In this document: positions 52,038 through 59,946 of the stretch, piece by piece
Layout of the letters: each line of letters begins with the position of its first letter
How positions within the stretch are numbered: the first letter of the stretch is position 1
DNA from: Candidatus Bathyarchaeota archaeon A05DMB-2
Lineage (GTDB): Archaea > Thermoproteota > Bathyarchaeia > Bathyarchaeales > Bathycorpusculaceae
Assembly: GCA_018475625.1 (NCBI GenBank)
Contig: JAAKEZ010000001.1
Span: 62,001-126,000 of the forward strand
DNA: 64,000 bases
Reading direction: 5' to 3'
Program-made: the position numbers and the translations under genes
The notes under the pieces: generated by a model
Database searches by the model: none
What the model saw: only the letters and a program-made list of their open reading frames with translations
What the model was told of the DNA's origin: nothing

Positions 52038-55000
52038 TTATTGCACGTTAACGGTAGAGGTAGCATCATTTTCTTTCATCCTGCTTAAGCGTTTTATTGC
52101 GCTGTACCAATTCCATTTTCCAAGTGCTGACATCACTGCAGGCACAAAGTACGTGCGCACCACCAAGGCGTCTATGAGTATAGAGAACAAGAAGGCGAAA
52201 CCCATTTCCTTGAGCAACAGGTTGCTTGAAAGCATCAATGCACCTAGTGAACCTGCGAGGATTATAGCTGCGGCAGTGATTATTCCTCCTGTTTGTTCAA
52301 TTGCGTGGACTATGGCTTCATTGAGTTTCTTGCCTTTAACGGCTTCTTCACGTATTCGTGTCAGGATGAAAATGTTGTAGTCCATGCCTAAGCCCAAGAG
52401 AAGTACGAAGAGTATGAGGGGTGTTATGAATAGCAAGCCGTAGTTGAAGGCGGATTGGAACACTATCGCTGTTGCCGCTAAAGTCCAAACAATGCTCATT
52501 AAGACTGAGACGACTGCAAATAGTGGTAGGAATAGTGAGCCAAGAACTATGAAAAGTACGATGCCGACGCCCACTGCGACGATGGGTAGGATTATGTTGA
52601 ATTGGTCCGCAAAGAGGTTTTTAGTGTCTAAGGTTTCGCCGGTTGTTCCGCCAAAGTAGATTCCTGTGATGCCACCAGTGTTGTCATAGTTTTGGTGCAG
52701 ACTAGTTCTGATGTCTTGAGCATCGTTCATAGCTTGAGTGGAGTATGGATCAACTTTGAATCTTAAGGTAATTAACGCTGATTTGTTGTCCGAGCCTATA
52801 TTTTGCATTATGGAGTTGAATGTTGCCGCATCAGATGTTGCATTTATGTTTTCATATGCTATGGGTGACGAATAGGGCATGGTTGGTCCTGTGACTTCCT
52901 GAACGTCCTCATGACCTACCAGTTGGCTGCAAATCGCTTTTAACGCAGACATTTCTGTCATGTTAAAAACGCCAGCATTTACCAGAGGTTGCGCAAAAGT
53001 GACAACAACGTATGAGGGAAAGAGTTTTCCTCCGCCGAAAGAGTCAGTTAACGTTTGCGAAGCGCTGATTGACTCTAAATTCTTTGACGCGCCTCCGAGA
53101 AAGTCGTAGGTTGGCGTAGTTGTAGCGTAGACGTAAAATGTTGGTACCGTTATTATTATCGCAACAAGAACCACGACTTTTGCATGTTTAACTGAGAAGC
53201 TTCCGCTCCTTGCAAAGTACCCGTTTTTCTTCTGTGACTTTTTGCGTGTTGATTCAGCATATCTTTGAAATCTCTCACCTGTATTTGGCCAGAATATCCT
53301 ATCGCCTAGTACGGCAGTCAAGGCTGGTGCGAACGTTAAGGACACGATAAGTACCACTATTACGCCTAAGCCGACAACTAATCCTAAGGTTTGAAGTAGA
53401 ATAATTGATGTTGCCGCAAGTGCGAGGAAAGAGATTATGACTGTTGCTCCGCTGGTGACGATGCTTTCTCCTGCCCAAGTTACTGACTTTATTATCGCCT
53501 CACGCAGTGGCAGTCCGTTAACTCTTTCTTCTCTGTGACGTGCGATTATAAAGATGCTGTAATCTGTGCCGACCCCTATTAGCACTGTTAGCAGGATTGT
53601 TGGCACCATGAAGTCGACTTCGTTGATGTAGGTTCCGACTAAGTAGGGGAATATTTGTGAGATTCCAAGACCGACACCGATGGTGCCTAAGGTGACAATG
53701 GGTGTTACAATTGATTTGAAGAAGAGTCCTGTGGCAACGAGGAGTAGGACGATGGTTACTGGCAGGATTAGTTCTAGGTCTTGCGCGGTTGATCGGCTAA
53801 AATCATAGTTCAATGCGTCGGAACCTGTTACGAGAGCGAAGTTTATTCCTTGACTTTCTGCTAATTTGGCATCGATAATGTCTCGGATGGCTATGAGGTT
53901 TTCGTAGCTGGATTTAACCAAGTTTACTGAAACTATTGTGACATCTTTTGAGGGTGAAACGAACGACGTTATTAGCGTGTTGAATCCTTGCCCGATATTG
54001 TATGCTTGTGGGTTCCAAACGATGCTGCCAGCGAGCCTTCTTAAAGCGTTCAGGTCTGGGTTTTTGCCCATGTTATAGGTAGCATTTACCAGTTCAAGTG
54101 AAAGGCCTGATGAATTAGATAGGTAGGAGAGCGCAAAGTCAAGTAGTTCAACGTTGCTTCGTGTCTGGTTGTTGTTTAGAAAATCATTGAGCGTGAAAGT
54201 CTTTGACAGCGCAGTGGCGAAGTCTTTGGCGGTATCGTTGTTGCCTAAGAAGCTGTTGATGTATTGTGGGATTGCTTGGTCTGTCACGACTATGGCGCGA
54301 TAAGTGGGTGTGTACAGATATGTTGCTAGATTTTGGCAGCTTATCGACCAATAAGCATTGAAGGTGTCAAGTAAGTGGCAAGTATAATGATTAAAGGACG
54401 ATAAGTCAGTTTCTCTAAGCAGTTTGGCGCTTTCATCATAGGCGATCTCATTGAGCAGGGGGATGAATTCTTGCCCCATGTTGTAGGTTTCTGGGTGCCA
54501 AATTATGTTTATAGCCAATGTCTTTAACGCGCTTGAACTTGGGTTTCTACCCAAGTCGTATGCAGCTTCAACAAATTCGAGAGATACATCTGATGTTGAA
54601 TTGGCCACGTATTCAACTGAGAAGTCTCGTAGTTTAGCAGTGTTTTGTGCTTCGCTGTTTGTTAAGAAGTCTTCAAGTTTAAAGGTGCTTGTCAACGCAG
54701 TAGCAAAGTTCTTCTCAGTTTCGTTGCCAGCTAAGAAATTGTTGATGTATAGTTGGTTTGTTTGGTCTGCTGCAAATGAAGCTCGTTGGATTGGTGTCCA
54801 CGTTGCTGTTGTGGGGTCTAGGAAACTTAGCGACCATGTAGCGTTGAATGCGTCAAGTAACGGTGACATATAGAGATTGAATGATGCTGGGTCAGCTAAG
54901 TATAGTATCACTGAGGTCTGATTGTAAGCGATTTCATTTGACAAGGACACGTTCAAGGTTAAACTGTAAGCTTCCGACCAAGCGTTTAGGTACGTTGCTG

Positions 55001-55595
55001 GGACAGCATATAGCATGTTGTAAGTCATGTTTGCATTATCGAAAGTTAAGTAAACTCCGTGGTTGGTTTCGTTAAGTCCCGAAATTAAAGAGGCTTGGGT
55101 TTCGTTATAGGCTGCCTCCCAGACATTAAAGTACATTGTTGGAACGCCATATAGCATGTTGTAAGTCATGTTTGCATTATCATAAATTATGTAGGCTGCG
55201 TCGTTCGTTTGGTTTAACGCTGGAATCAGAAGTGAGTATACGTCAGAAACATTCTCTACGCCACTTATGCTGGAGTTTGATTTTATTTCTTTGGTTAATT
55301 GTTCGATAAACTGTTGAGTTTGAATTGAGGAAGCGTTATTTGTTGAAATAACAATAACAAGCGAGTTGTTAGCTACTGATGACGAAAACTGCTCGCTAAT
55401 AATGTTGCTTGCTTTAACGGATTCCAAATTTTCGTCGGACGCAGAGCCCATTTGAAGAGAAATTACGCTTGCTGAGCTAAGCGCAAACGGAAGAGTAGTC
55501 ACTAGCAGAAGTAGCCAAGCAAAAATAATACTGTACTTCCGTTTTATGATTAGCTTTCCTATTTTTCCGAATGAATTTACCTTTTTGGTTTCCAT
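52038..55595 (-). CDS. MMPL/RND family exporter with repeated ectodomain
   Basis: 1185 residues. N-terminal helix (SIIFAWLLLLVTTLPFALSS), then a first ectodomain of about 530 residues, a helix bundle (about 600-760) with VDFMVPTILLTVLIGVGTDYSIFIIARHREE, a second shorter ectodomain (about 810-970), then a second bundle ending VVRTYFVPAVMSALGKWNW. The duplicated GTDYSIF and GMDYNIFI motifs hold the proton-relay Asp pair. Exports lipids, peptides or drugs. The first ectodomain contains repeats: residues 137-165 match 184-212, and 221-384 match 383-548. NxT/S sites are frequent. A Bat-type regulator is divergent. Confidence 0.88.
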   Translation of the reverse strand: METKKVNSFGKIGKLIIKRKYSIIFAWLLLLVTTLPFALSSASVISLQMGSASDENLESVKASNIISEQFSSSVANNSLVIVISTNNASSIQTQQFIEQLTKEIKSNSSISGVENVSDVYSLLIPALNQTNDAAYIIYDNANMTYNMLYGVPTMYFNVWEAAYNETQASLISGLNETNHGVYLTFDNANMTYNMLYAVPATYLNAWSEAYSLTLNVSLSNEIAYNQTSVILYLADPASFNLYMSPLLDAFNATWSLSFLDPTTATWTPIQRASFAADQTNQLYINNFLAGNETEKNFATALTSTFKLEDFLTNSEAQNTAKLRDFSVEYVANSTSDVSLEFVEAAYDLGRNPSSSALKTLAINIIWHPETYNMGQEFIPLLNEIAYDESAKLLRETDLSSFNHYTCHLLDTFNAYWSISCQNLATYLYTPTYRAIVVTDQAIPQYINSFLGNNDTAKDFATALSKTFTLNDFLNNNQTRSNVELLDFALSYLSNSSGLSLELVNATYNMGKNPDLNALRRLAGSIVWNPQAYNIGQGFNTLITSFVSPSKDVTIVSVNLVKSSYENLIAIRDIIDAKLAESQGINFALVTGSDALNYDFSRSTAQDLELILPVTIVLLLVATGLFFKSIVTPIVTLGTIGVGLGISQIFPYLVGTYINEVDFMVPTILLTVLIGVGTDYSIFIIARHREERVNGLPLREAIIKSVTWAGESIVTSGATVIISFLALAATSIILLQTLGLVVGLGVIVVLIVSLTFAPALTAVLGDRIFWPNTGERFQRYAESTRKKSQKKNGYFARSGSFSVKHAKVVVLVAIIITVPTFYVYATTTPTYDFLGGASKNLESISASQTLTDSFGGGKLFPSYVVVTFAQPLVNAGVFNMTEMSALKAICSQLVGHEDVQEVTGPTMPYSSPIAYENINATSDAATFNSIMQNIGSDNKSALITLRFKVDPYSTQAMNDAQDIRTSLHQNYDNTGGITGIYFGGTTGETLDTKNLFADQFNIILPIVAVGVGIVLFIVLGSLFLPLFAVVSVLMSIVWTLAATAIVFQSAFNYGLLFITPLILFVLLLGLGMDYNIFILTRIREEAVKGKKLNEAIVHAIEQTGGIITAAAIILAGSLGALMLSSNLLLKEMGFAFLFSILIDALVVRTYFVPAVMSALGKWNWYSAIKRLSRMKENDATSTVNVQ

Positions 55596-55674
55596 AGAGT
55601 ATTAGTCTCCTTGTTAATTGGTGTACGTGGTAATTTCAGATTCAGTAAGCAATCACCTGCTTTCGGATTAAGAT

Positions 55675-55687
55675 TATACCGCGTATA
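55675..55687. promoter_or_regulatory. Inverted repeat in the MMPL/Bat intergenic region
   Basis: TATAC (55675-55679) and GTATA (55683-55687) form an inverted repeat with a 3-nt spacer CGC. It lies 48 nt before the Bat-type gene and about 80 nt before the exporter start. Possible operator for the divergent pair; a TATA-like CATATATCC (55704-55712) is between it and the rightward start. Confidence 0.45.
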
Positions 55688-55734
55688 CTCGGATTTCAAA
55701 AAACATATATCCTAAAACAAGTAAGTCCTCCTTT

Positions 55735-56382
55735 ATGCGCCGCGTAATCCTTGAAGTTTCCGAGAAAGAATTAACTAAAATAGGCATTGAAATGCCTCAA
55801 TTTAAAAAAATAAAGTCACTGGAACTCCTGTATTTCTTAAGGCAGGATCAAGAAGAATTCGCTGCTATTTCACGAGTGGAATTCAAGGACCAAACCACTA
55901 AAGTTGAAGACCTGCTCACAAACGGCTTTCTGTTTGAAGCACAGGTTCTTGAGCAACAAGAAAATTGCGCGTACATTGTTTTTATACGTGGAGGCCCAAG
56001 TTTATCATCGGTTTTAAATTCTATTGGCGTGAAAAATGGCTACTTGTTTCCTCCAGTCGGAATTAGAGATGGCAAAATTAAAATTTCGTTTCTCGGAAGC
56101 GAAAGCCAGGTTCGAGAGTTTTTGGAAAAAGTTGACGCATCTGGAATCCGCTACAGGATTGTCATGCTTACAGACGCAGAGTTCTCGCCAATTTCACCGC
56201 TTAACCAATTAACAGAGAAGCAACGGGAAATACTAACTACAGCCTACAAACTGGGATATTATGATATTCCAAGGAAAATAAATTCTGAGCAGCTAGCTAA
56301 GAAACTAAACATTGGAGATTCGACATTGGTGGAGCATCTACGCAAAGCAGAGCGCCGTTTACTTGCTAGCATATTAACGTAG
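55735..56382 (+). CDS. Bat-type HTH_10 transcriptional regulator
   Basis: 215 residues. The C-terminal 55 residues are the HTH_10 (bacterio-opsin activator) domain: LTEKQREILTTAYKLGYYDIPRKINSEQLAKKLNIGDSTLVEHLRKAERRLL. The N-terminal 150 residues form a sensor-like domain with no named match (ISRVEFKDQTTKVEDLLTNG, CAYIVFIRGG). In archaea this family often regulates membrane or stress genes; position opposite the exporter suggests that gene as target. Ends with TAG. Confidence 0.88.
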   Translation: MRRVILEVSEKELTKIGIEMPQFKKIKSLELLYFLRQDQEEFAAISRVEFKDQTTKVEDLLTNGFLFEAQVLEQQENCAYIVFIRGGPSLSSVLNSIGVKNGYLFPPVGIRDGKIKISFLGSESQVREFLEKVDASGIRYRIVMLTDAEFSPISPLNQLTEKQREILTTAYKLGYYDIPRKINSEQLAKKLNIGDSTLVEHLRKAERRLLASILT

Positions 56383-56525
56383 AGAAACAATTTCTAATTT
56401 GAGGGTCAAACTTATAAGTAATGATTATTGGCGAGATCCATCCTTTATAAAGAGTAAAAAAAGTTTGTGGCTCAATCTCTAAGGCGTTTTGAGCTTCTGT
56501 TTGTTACAAGAACAGTTAAAGGAAC

Positions 56526-56648
56526 ATATTTGTCGCCTACTAGAATTAACATGCAGAAACCTATAGAGGGCCTATCGCTATTGGCGCCGAAACACGCCAA
56601 ACCATGTTGAAAACAGGAGAGGGGAGGGGACTATCCACTGGGTAGTCC
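56526..56648 (+). repeat. Dispersed intergenic repeat, copy B, with strong 3' hairpin
   Basis: Longest copy: ATATTTGTCGCCTACTAG, ATGCAGAAAC, CTATAGAGGGCCTATCGC, TATTGGCGCC, GAAACACGCCAAACC, ATGTTGAAAACAG, GAGGGGAGGGG. TTGGCG/CGCCAA form a perfect hairpin. Directly after the purine tract, GGACTATCC (56628-56636) and GGGTAGTCC (56640-56648) pair over nine bases (one G-T) around a 3-nt loop. It lies between the Bat-type gene and the superoxide reductase gene. Confidence 0.75.
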
Positions 56649-56710
56649 GCGTATGGGGGTCGAAACGCATAAATTCTCTTTCTCAAGTGGTATTGTAGGA
56701 GTGATTGTTT

Positions 56711-57106
56711 TTGAAGAAAATTGGAGAACTATTTCAGGAAGCCGATTGGAAGATGGAGAAGCATGTGCCGGTCATTGAATGCGCGGACGCGGTGAAGGCT
56801 GACGAGTTTTTCGAGGTCAAAGTCACCATTGGCAAGGAGATTGCCCACCCGAACACAACAGAGCACCACATCAGCTGGATAGCACTATTTTTCATGCCTG
56901 ATGGAGAAAAATTCCCGTATCAGATTGCACGGTGCGAGTTCGCAGCTCACGGCGCTTCGGTTCAGGGACCAAACACGAGCACGGTGTACACGCATCACGC
57001 GGTGACGGGCTGGATGAAGACGGGAAAGCCGGGAACTCTCATTGCGTCTTCGTACTGTAACATTCACGGCTTGTGGCAGTCTTCGAAAGAAATTAAGCTT
57101 AAGTAA
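56711..57106 (+). CDS. Superoxide reductase, class II (neelaredoxin-like, SORL domain)
   Basis: 131 residues, single SORL domain. Iron ligands are seen as His in EKHVPVIE, His in AHPNTTEHHISW and Cys/His in SSYCNIHGLW. It reduces superoxide to peroxide without making O2, complementing rubrerythrin in anaerobes. The start is TTG at 56711, with GGAG 9 nt upstream, rather than the earlier TTG at 56705. A T-rich tract (57127-57145) ends the transcript. Confidence 0.93.
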   Translation: MKKIGELFQEADWKMEKHVPVIECADAVKADEFFEVKVTIGKEIAHPNTTEHHISWIALFFMPDGEKFPYQIARCEFAAHGASVQGPNTSTVYTHHAVTGWMKTGKPGTLIASSYCNIHGLWQSSKEIKLK

Positions 57107-57126
57107 AACCAGTTTTTGGCGAAAAT

Positions 57127-57146
57127 TCTCCTTTTTTCTTTTTTGC
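57127..57146 (+). terminator. T-rich archaeal terminator after superoxide reductase
   Basis: CTCCTTTTTTCTTTTTT follows the stop by about 20 nt, on the coding strand of the superoxide reductase gene. Confidence 0.5.
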
Positions 57147-57234
57147 GCCTATACGGGCAAGCTACTCTGAAAGGTGCTAAAACAAATTCTCGCGGCCAGA
57201 GTAGATAAAAAAAGGAGGTGTCCCCATGTGCAAC

Positions 57235-57789
57235 CTATTTAATTTGGACTTGCCTCTTCTTTTTCGGCACTTTCTTCGGCAGAACCAGTTCGAGTATGCC
57301 GTTTTGCAAGTTTGCCTGCGCCTCGTCAACTTTGACTTCTTCGGGCAGCGTTATCTGCCTGTAGAATGATTCAGCTGAGCGTTCTCGGCGCACGTAGCCT
57401 CTTCTTTCTTCTCCGCGTTTGGTTTCTTTGGTTCCGCAGATTTCCACCTGACCATCCCACACATTGACTTCTATCTCGTCTTTTTTGAACCCTGGAACAT
57501 CTGCAGTTAGGAGGTACCTTTCGCCTTGGTCTTCAAGGTCGATAGCGGGCATGCGGGTTTCAAGTTCGCGCATCATCAGAGGAAACTCGCGTTCCATGGC
57601 GCCCTCTGAAGGCCAGAGCATGTTTTCGAAGTCTCTTCTGAACCTCTCAAATGCTCTGTCGAATTCCATCCACATATCCGAGGGCTTATAAGGCTCAATC
57701 ATTGAAGGCGGTCTACGCCGTGGTATTATCGCGACAGGCTCTTTCTTCTCCGGGGCGGCTTCTTTTTTTCGCGGTTTTTCCTGTGTCAA
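57235..57789 (-). CDS. Small heat-shock protein, Hsp20 family
   Basis: 184 residues. Alpha-crystallin domain about 75-180: RMPAIDLEDQGERYLLTADVPGFKKDEIEVNVWDGQVEICGTKE, then RSAESFYRQITLPEEVKVDEAQANLQNGILELVLPK with the C-terminal KKRQVQIK. Holds denaturing proteins in folding-competent state. A long in-frame extension to 57951 runs into the tRNA-Pro gene and is not coding. TTG at 57789 is preferred: GGTGAT lies 6 nt before. Basic/Pro-rich N-terminal 40 residues (IIPRRRPPSMIEP) are typical variable tails. Confidence 0.9.
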   Translation of the reverse strand: MTQEKPRKKEAAPEKKEPVAIIPRRRPPSMIEPYKPSDMWMEFDRAFERFRRDFENMLWPSEGAMEREFPLMMRELETRMPAIDLEDQGERYLLTADVPGFKKDEIEVNVWDGQVEICGTKETKRGEERRGYVRRERSAESFYRQITLPEEVKVDEAQANLQNGILELVLPKKVPKKKRQVQIK

Positions 57790-57911
57790 AACAATATCAC
57801 CGGTGAAAGTGTTATTGGCGGAGACGTTTAAGAATTTGTGACTGCTTCGTGACAACAACAGACTAAGCTCGATGACTAAAAAGACCAAGAACCTGAACCC
57901 AGAGTCTTGTA

Positions 57912-57986
57912 TGGGGCTGCCCGGATTTGAACCGGGGTCTATAGAGCCCAAGTCTACAAGCCTAGACCAAGCTAGCCGACAGCCCC
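57912..57986 (-). tRNA. tRNA-Pro(TGG)
   Basis: Same body as tRNA-Pro(CGG): acceptor GGGGCTG/CAGCCCC; anticodon stem GTAGA/TCTAT; loop CTTGGGC, anticodon TGG; T arm CCCGG TTCAAAT CCGGG; discriminator A; no encoded CCA. Differences from the CGG gene: base 34 and the compensatory pair at the base of the anticodon loop. Confidence 0.95.
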
Positions 57987-58164
57987 GTATGGTTTGCCGC
58001 TGACGCAGATGGCAGAGAAAGATAATTTCTTATGCGCCATAAAAACCTTAGCCACACTTCAAGACTTTACATCGTTTGGAGATGGATATCCACTCCATGT
58101 CTGTATGGAGCTTTAAGTCTAAAGATTTAAAAGTTAAGGATGAGAAGCATTTTGGGGTTTATTT

Positions 58165-58677
58165 ATGGATGTTTTGGATGCCATCAGGGCAAGGAAAAGC
58201 GTGCGCAAATATTTGAGCAAGGCAGTTGAGGAGGAGAAGTTGAGGGCGGTCTTGGAGGCTGGGCGGCTTGCTCCTTCTGCTTCTAACCGTCAAGAATGGC
58301 GATTTATTATTGTCAGAGATGGCGAGACGAGGAGAAGACTTGCGGAGGCAGCGAACAATCAGGCTTTTGTCGGCGAGGCTCCCATCGTGATTGTTGCGTG
58401 CGCTGAAACAGACGGGCATGTTATGCAGTGTGGGCAAGCGTGTTACCCAATAGATGTGGCAATTGCGCTTGACCATTTGACGTTGGCTGCTGTGGAGTTG
58501 GGGTTGGGCACCTGCTGGATTGGCGCGTTTGATGAGAGCAGAGTAAAGCAGATTTTGAGTGTTCCAGCGGAGGTTCGCGTGGTCGCTCTTATGCCTCTGG
58601 GTTACCCGTCTGACTCTTCAGTGGCAAAAAAGAAGCGTTTGCCGTTCGATGAGATTGTGAAATACGAGCGTTGGTGA
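58165..58677 (+). CDS. Nitroreductase-family FMN oxidoreductase
   Basis: 170 residues, short NfsA/FRP-like fold. FMN contacts: RARKSVRKY (8-16), RLAPSASNRQEWRF and the C-terminal GLGTCWIGAFDESRVKQIL with MPLGYPSD. Reduces a nitro, quinone or flavin substrate with NAD(P)H. The substrate is unknown. ATG at 58165. Confidence 0.9.
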   Translation: MDVLDAIRARKSVRKYLSKAVEEEKLRAVLEAGRLAPSASNRQEWRFIIVRDGETRRRLAEAANNQAFVGEAPIVIVACAETDGHVMQCGQACYPIDVAIALDHLTLAAVELGLGTCWIGAFDESRVKQILSVPAEVRVVALMPLGYPSDSSVAKKKRLPFDEIVKYERW

Positions 58678-58802
58678 CATTTGCCTAAAGCAGGCGCTAG
58701 GGTATTAAGCGTGTGACTGGACCACTACCGCAACATTAAAGGCTGAATGGAAATCAGCGAGTTTTTAGGCTTTGCACGTTTGATTATTCAGAATTTTGAT
58801 TG

Positions 58803-58879
58803 TGGAGCCTCCGCTGGGATTCGAACCCAGGACCTTCAGCTTACAAGGCTAACGCCCTAGCCAGCTAGGCTACGGAGGC
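58803..58879 (-). tRNA. tRNA-Thr(TGT), CCA encoded
   Basis: Acceptor GCCTCCG/CGGAGGC, anticodon stem TTAGC/GCTGA (with one G-T), loop CTTGTAA giving anticodon TGT, T arm CTGGG TTCGAAT CCCAG, discriminator T followed by encoded CCA (58803-58805). A degenerate 3' half of this gene lies at 61171-61225. Confidence 0.95.
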
Positions 58880-59006
58880 TTAGGTATCAATAGCCGTTTT
58901 CTCTGAATTAATTGTTTTCGGATTAACAAAACGTTTTTGATTATTAAGCTACTGGTGGGTGACTTTGCTATTAATTTTTGGTAGTATTGGTTGCGATTGG
59001 TTGCGG

Positions 59007-59249
59007 TTACTCTTCAGGGACTTCGAGTTCTTCCTCGTCTTCTTTGGCTTTCAGGTTTAGTTTGTCTGGGCAGAGCTTGTATTTGCGGGCGTTGGTGTCG
59101 ACCATTTCGTTCTCGAAAAGTTTGCGCAGGGACCTGAAAACTTTCTTGGGCGGCAACCCTGTTTTCTCCGCGATTTCTTGGAGAGTTAATTCTTTTCCCT
59201 CTTTCAACGCTACTATAATTTGCTCGTCAACTTTGTTCAGTTTAACCAT
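59007..59249 (-). CDS. Small winged-helix DNA-binding protein
   Basis: 80 residues. LTLQEIAEKTGLPPKKVFRSLRKLFENEMVDTNARKYKL is a compact winged helix with clear wing; acidic tail EDEEELEVPEE. Might be a minimal regulator or chromatin protein. ATG 59249; no obvious target. Confidence 0.75.
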   Translation of the reverse strand: MVKLNKVDEQIIVALKEGKELTLQEIAEKTGLPPKKVFRSLRKLFENEMVDTNARKYKLCPDKLNLKAKEDEEELEVPEE

Positions 59250-59388
59250 GCCTAATCCGTCTCCTCAGTTCAGTTTTAGCTTGTATCTTGTGCAGGTTGG
59301 ATTTTTCAATTTTGCGGTACGCGCAAGCGGAATGGACATGGCTCATGCGCCGATTACCATTTAAGGTACAAACGCGAACCGTGTAATC

Positions 59389-59946
59389 ATGCCACGAGAG
59401 TTCATTCTCTTCTCACGCCAAGGCAGAACAGACCCCGCATTCACCAACTTACACGACGCCGGGCGACTAGACATAGTCCACGAATGCGTGGTTGCAGGGA
59501 TCTTTCTATCCCACGGCATCCGCAGAAACACTACATTCCACGCCGTCCTCAATGGACCCCCCAACCCGCCGTTGCGCATAGAAATCAGGGGCGAAAGCCT
59601 CTACGACGCTCGAACAGACATAGACACCTGGCAAAGCATCCTCAAAAAAGCCATAGCAGGCAAGCAGCACCCTGGCATAGCCGTGGACAAAACAGGCTTT
59701 GAAGCACTTGTAAAAGCTAAAGCGCAAAACAGCCGCGTCTACGTGCTTGAAGAAGGCGGAAAAAACGTGGCAGACATTGACCTTGCGGAGCCAGCCGTGT
59801 TCATCCTCGGCGACCAAGTCGGCTTGCCCAGAAAAGCTGAAGTTTATGCGCTGCGGTACGGCGAGAAAATCAGCCTCGGAAAACAACCTTACCTCGCCGC
59901 CCATTGTATAACCATACTCAACTACCTGCTCGACCGCCAGCCCTAA
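59389..59946 (+). CDS. trmY: tRNA (pseudouridine(54)-N1)-methyltransferase
   Basis: 185 residues, archaeal SPOUT methyltransferase. Markers: MPREFILFSRQGRTDPAF, DIVHECVVAGIFLSHGIRRNTTFHAVLNGPPNPP, and the SAM-binding knot FILGDQVGLPRKAE...YLAAHCITILNYLLDR. Converts pseudouridine 54 to N1-methylpseudouridine in tRNA T arms. Its stop overlaps the convergent thiL stop by 4 nt. Confidence 0.94.
   Translation: MPREFILFSRQGRTDPAFTNLHDAGRLDIVHECVVAGIFLSHGIRRNTTFHAVLNGPPNPPLRIEIRGESLYDARTDIDTWQSILKKAIAGKQHPGIAVDKTGFEALVKAKAQNSRVYVLEEGGKNVADIDLAEPAVFILGDQVGLPRKAEVYALRYGEKISLGKQPYLAAHCITILNYLLDRQP

Noticed and set aside
57790-57951. N-terminal extension of the Hsp20 gene
   Set aside because: It translates the tRNA-Pro gene and spacer; the TTG at 57789 with a ribosome-binding site is a better start.
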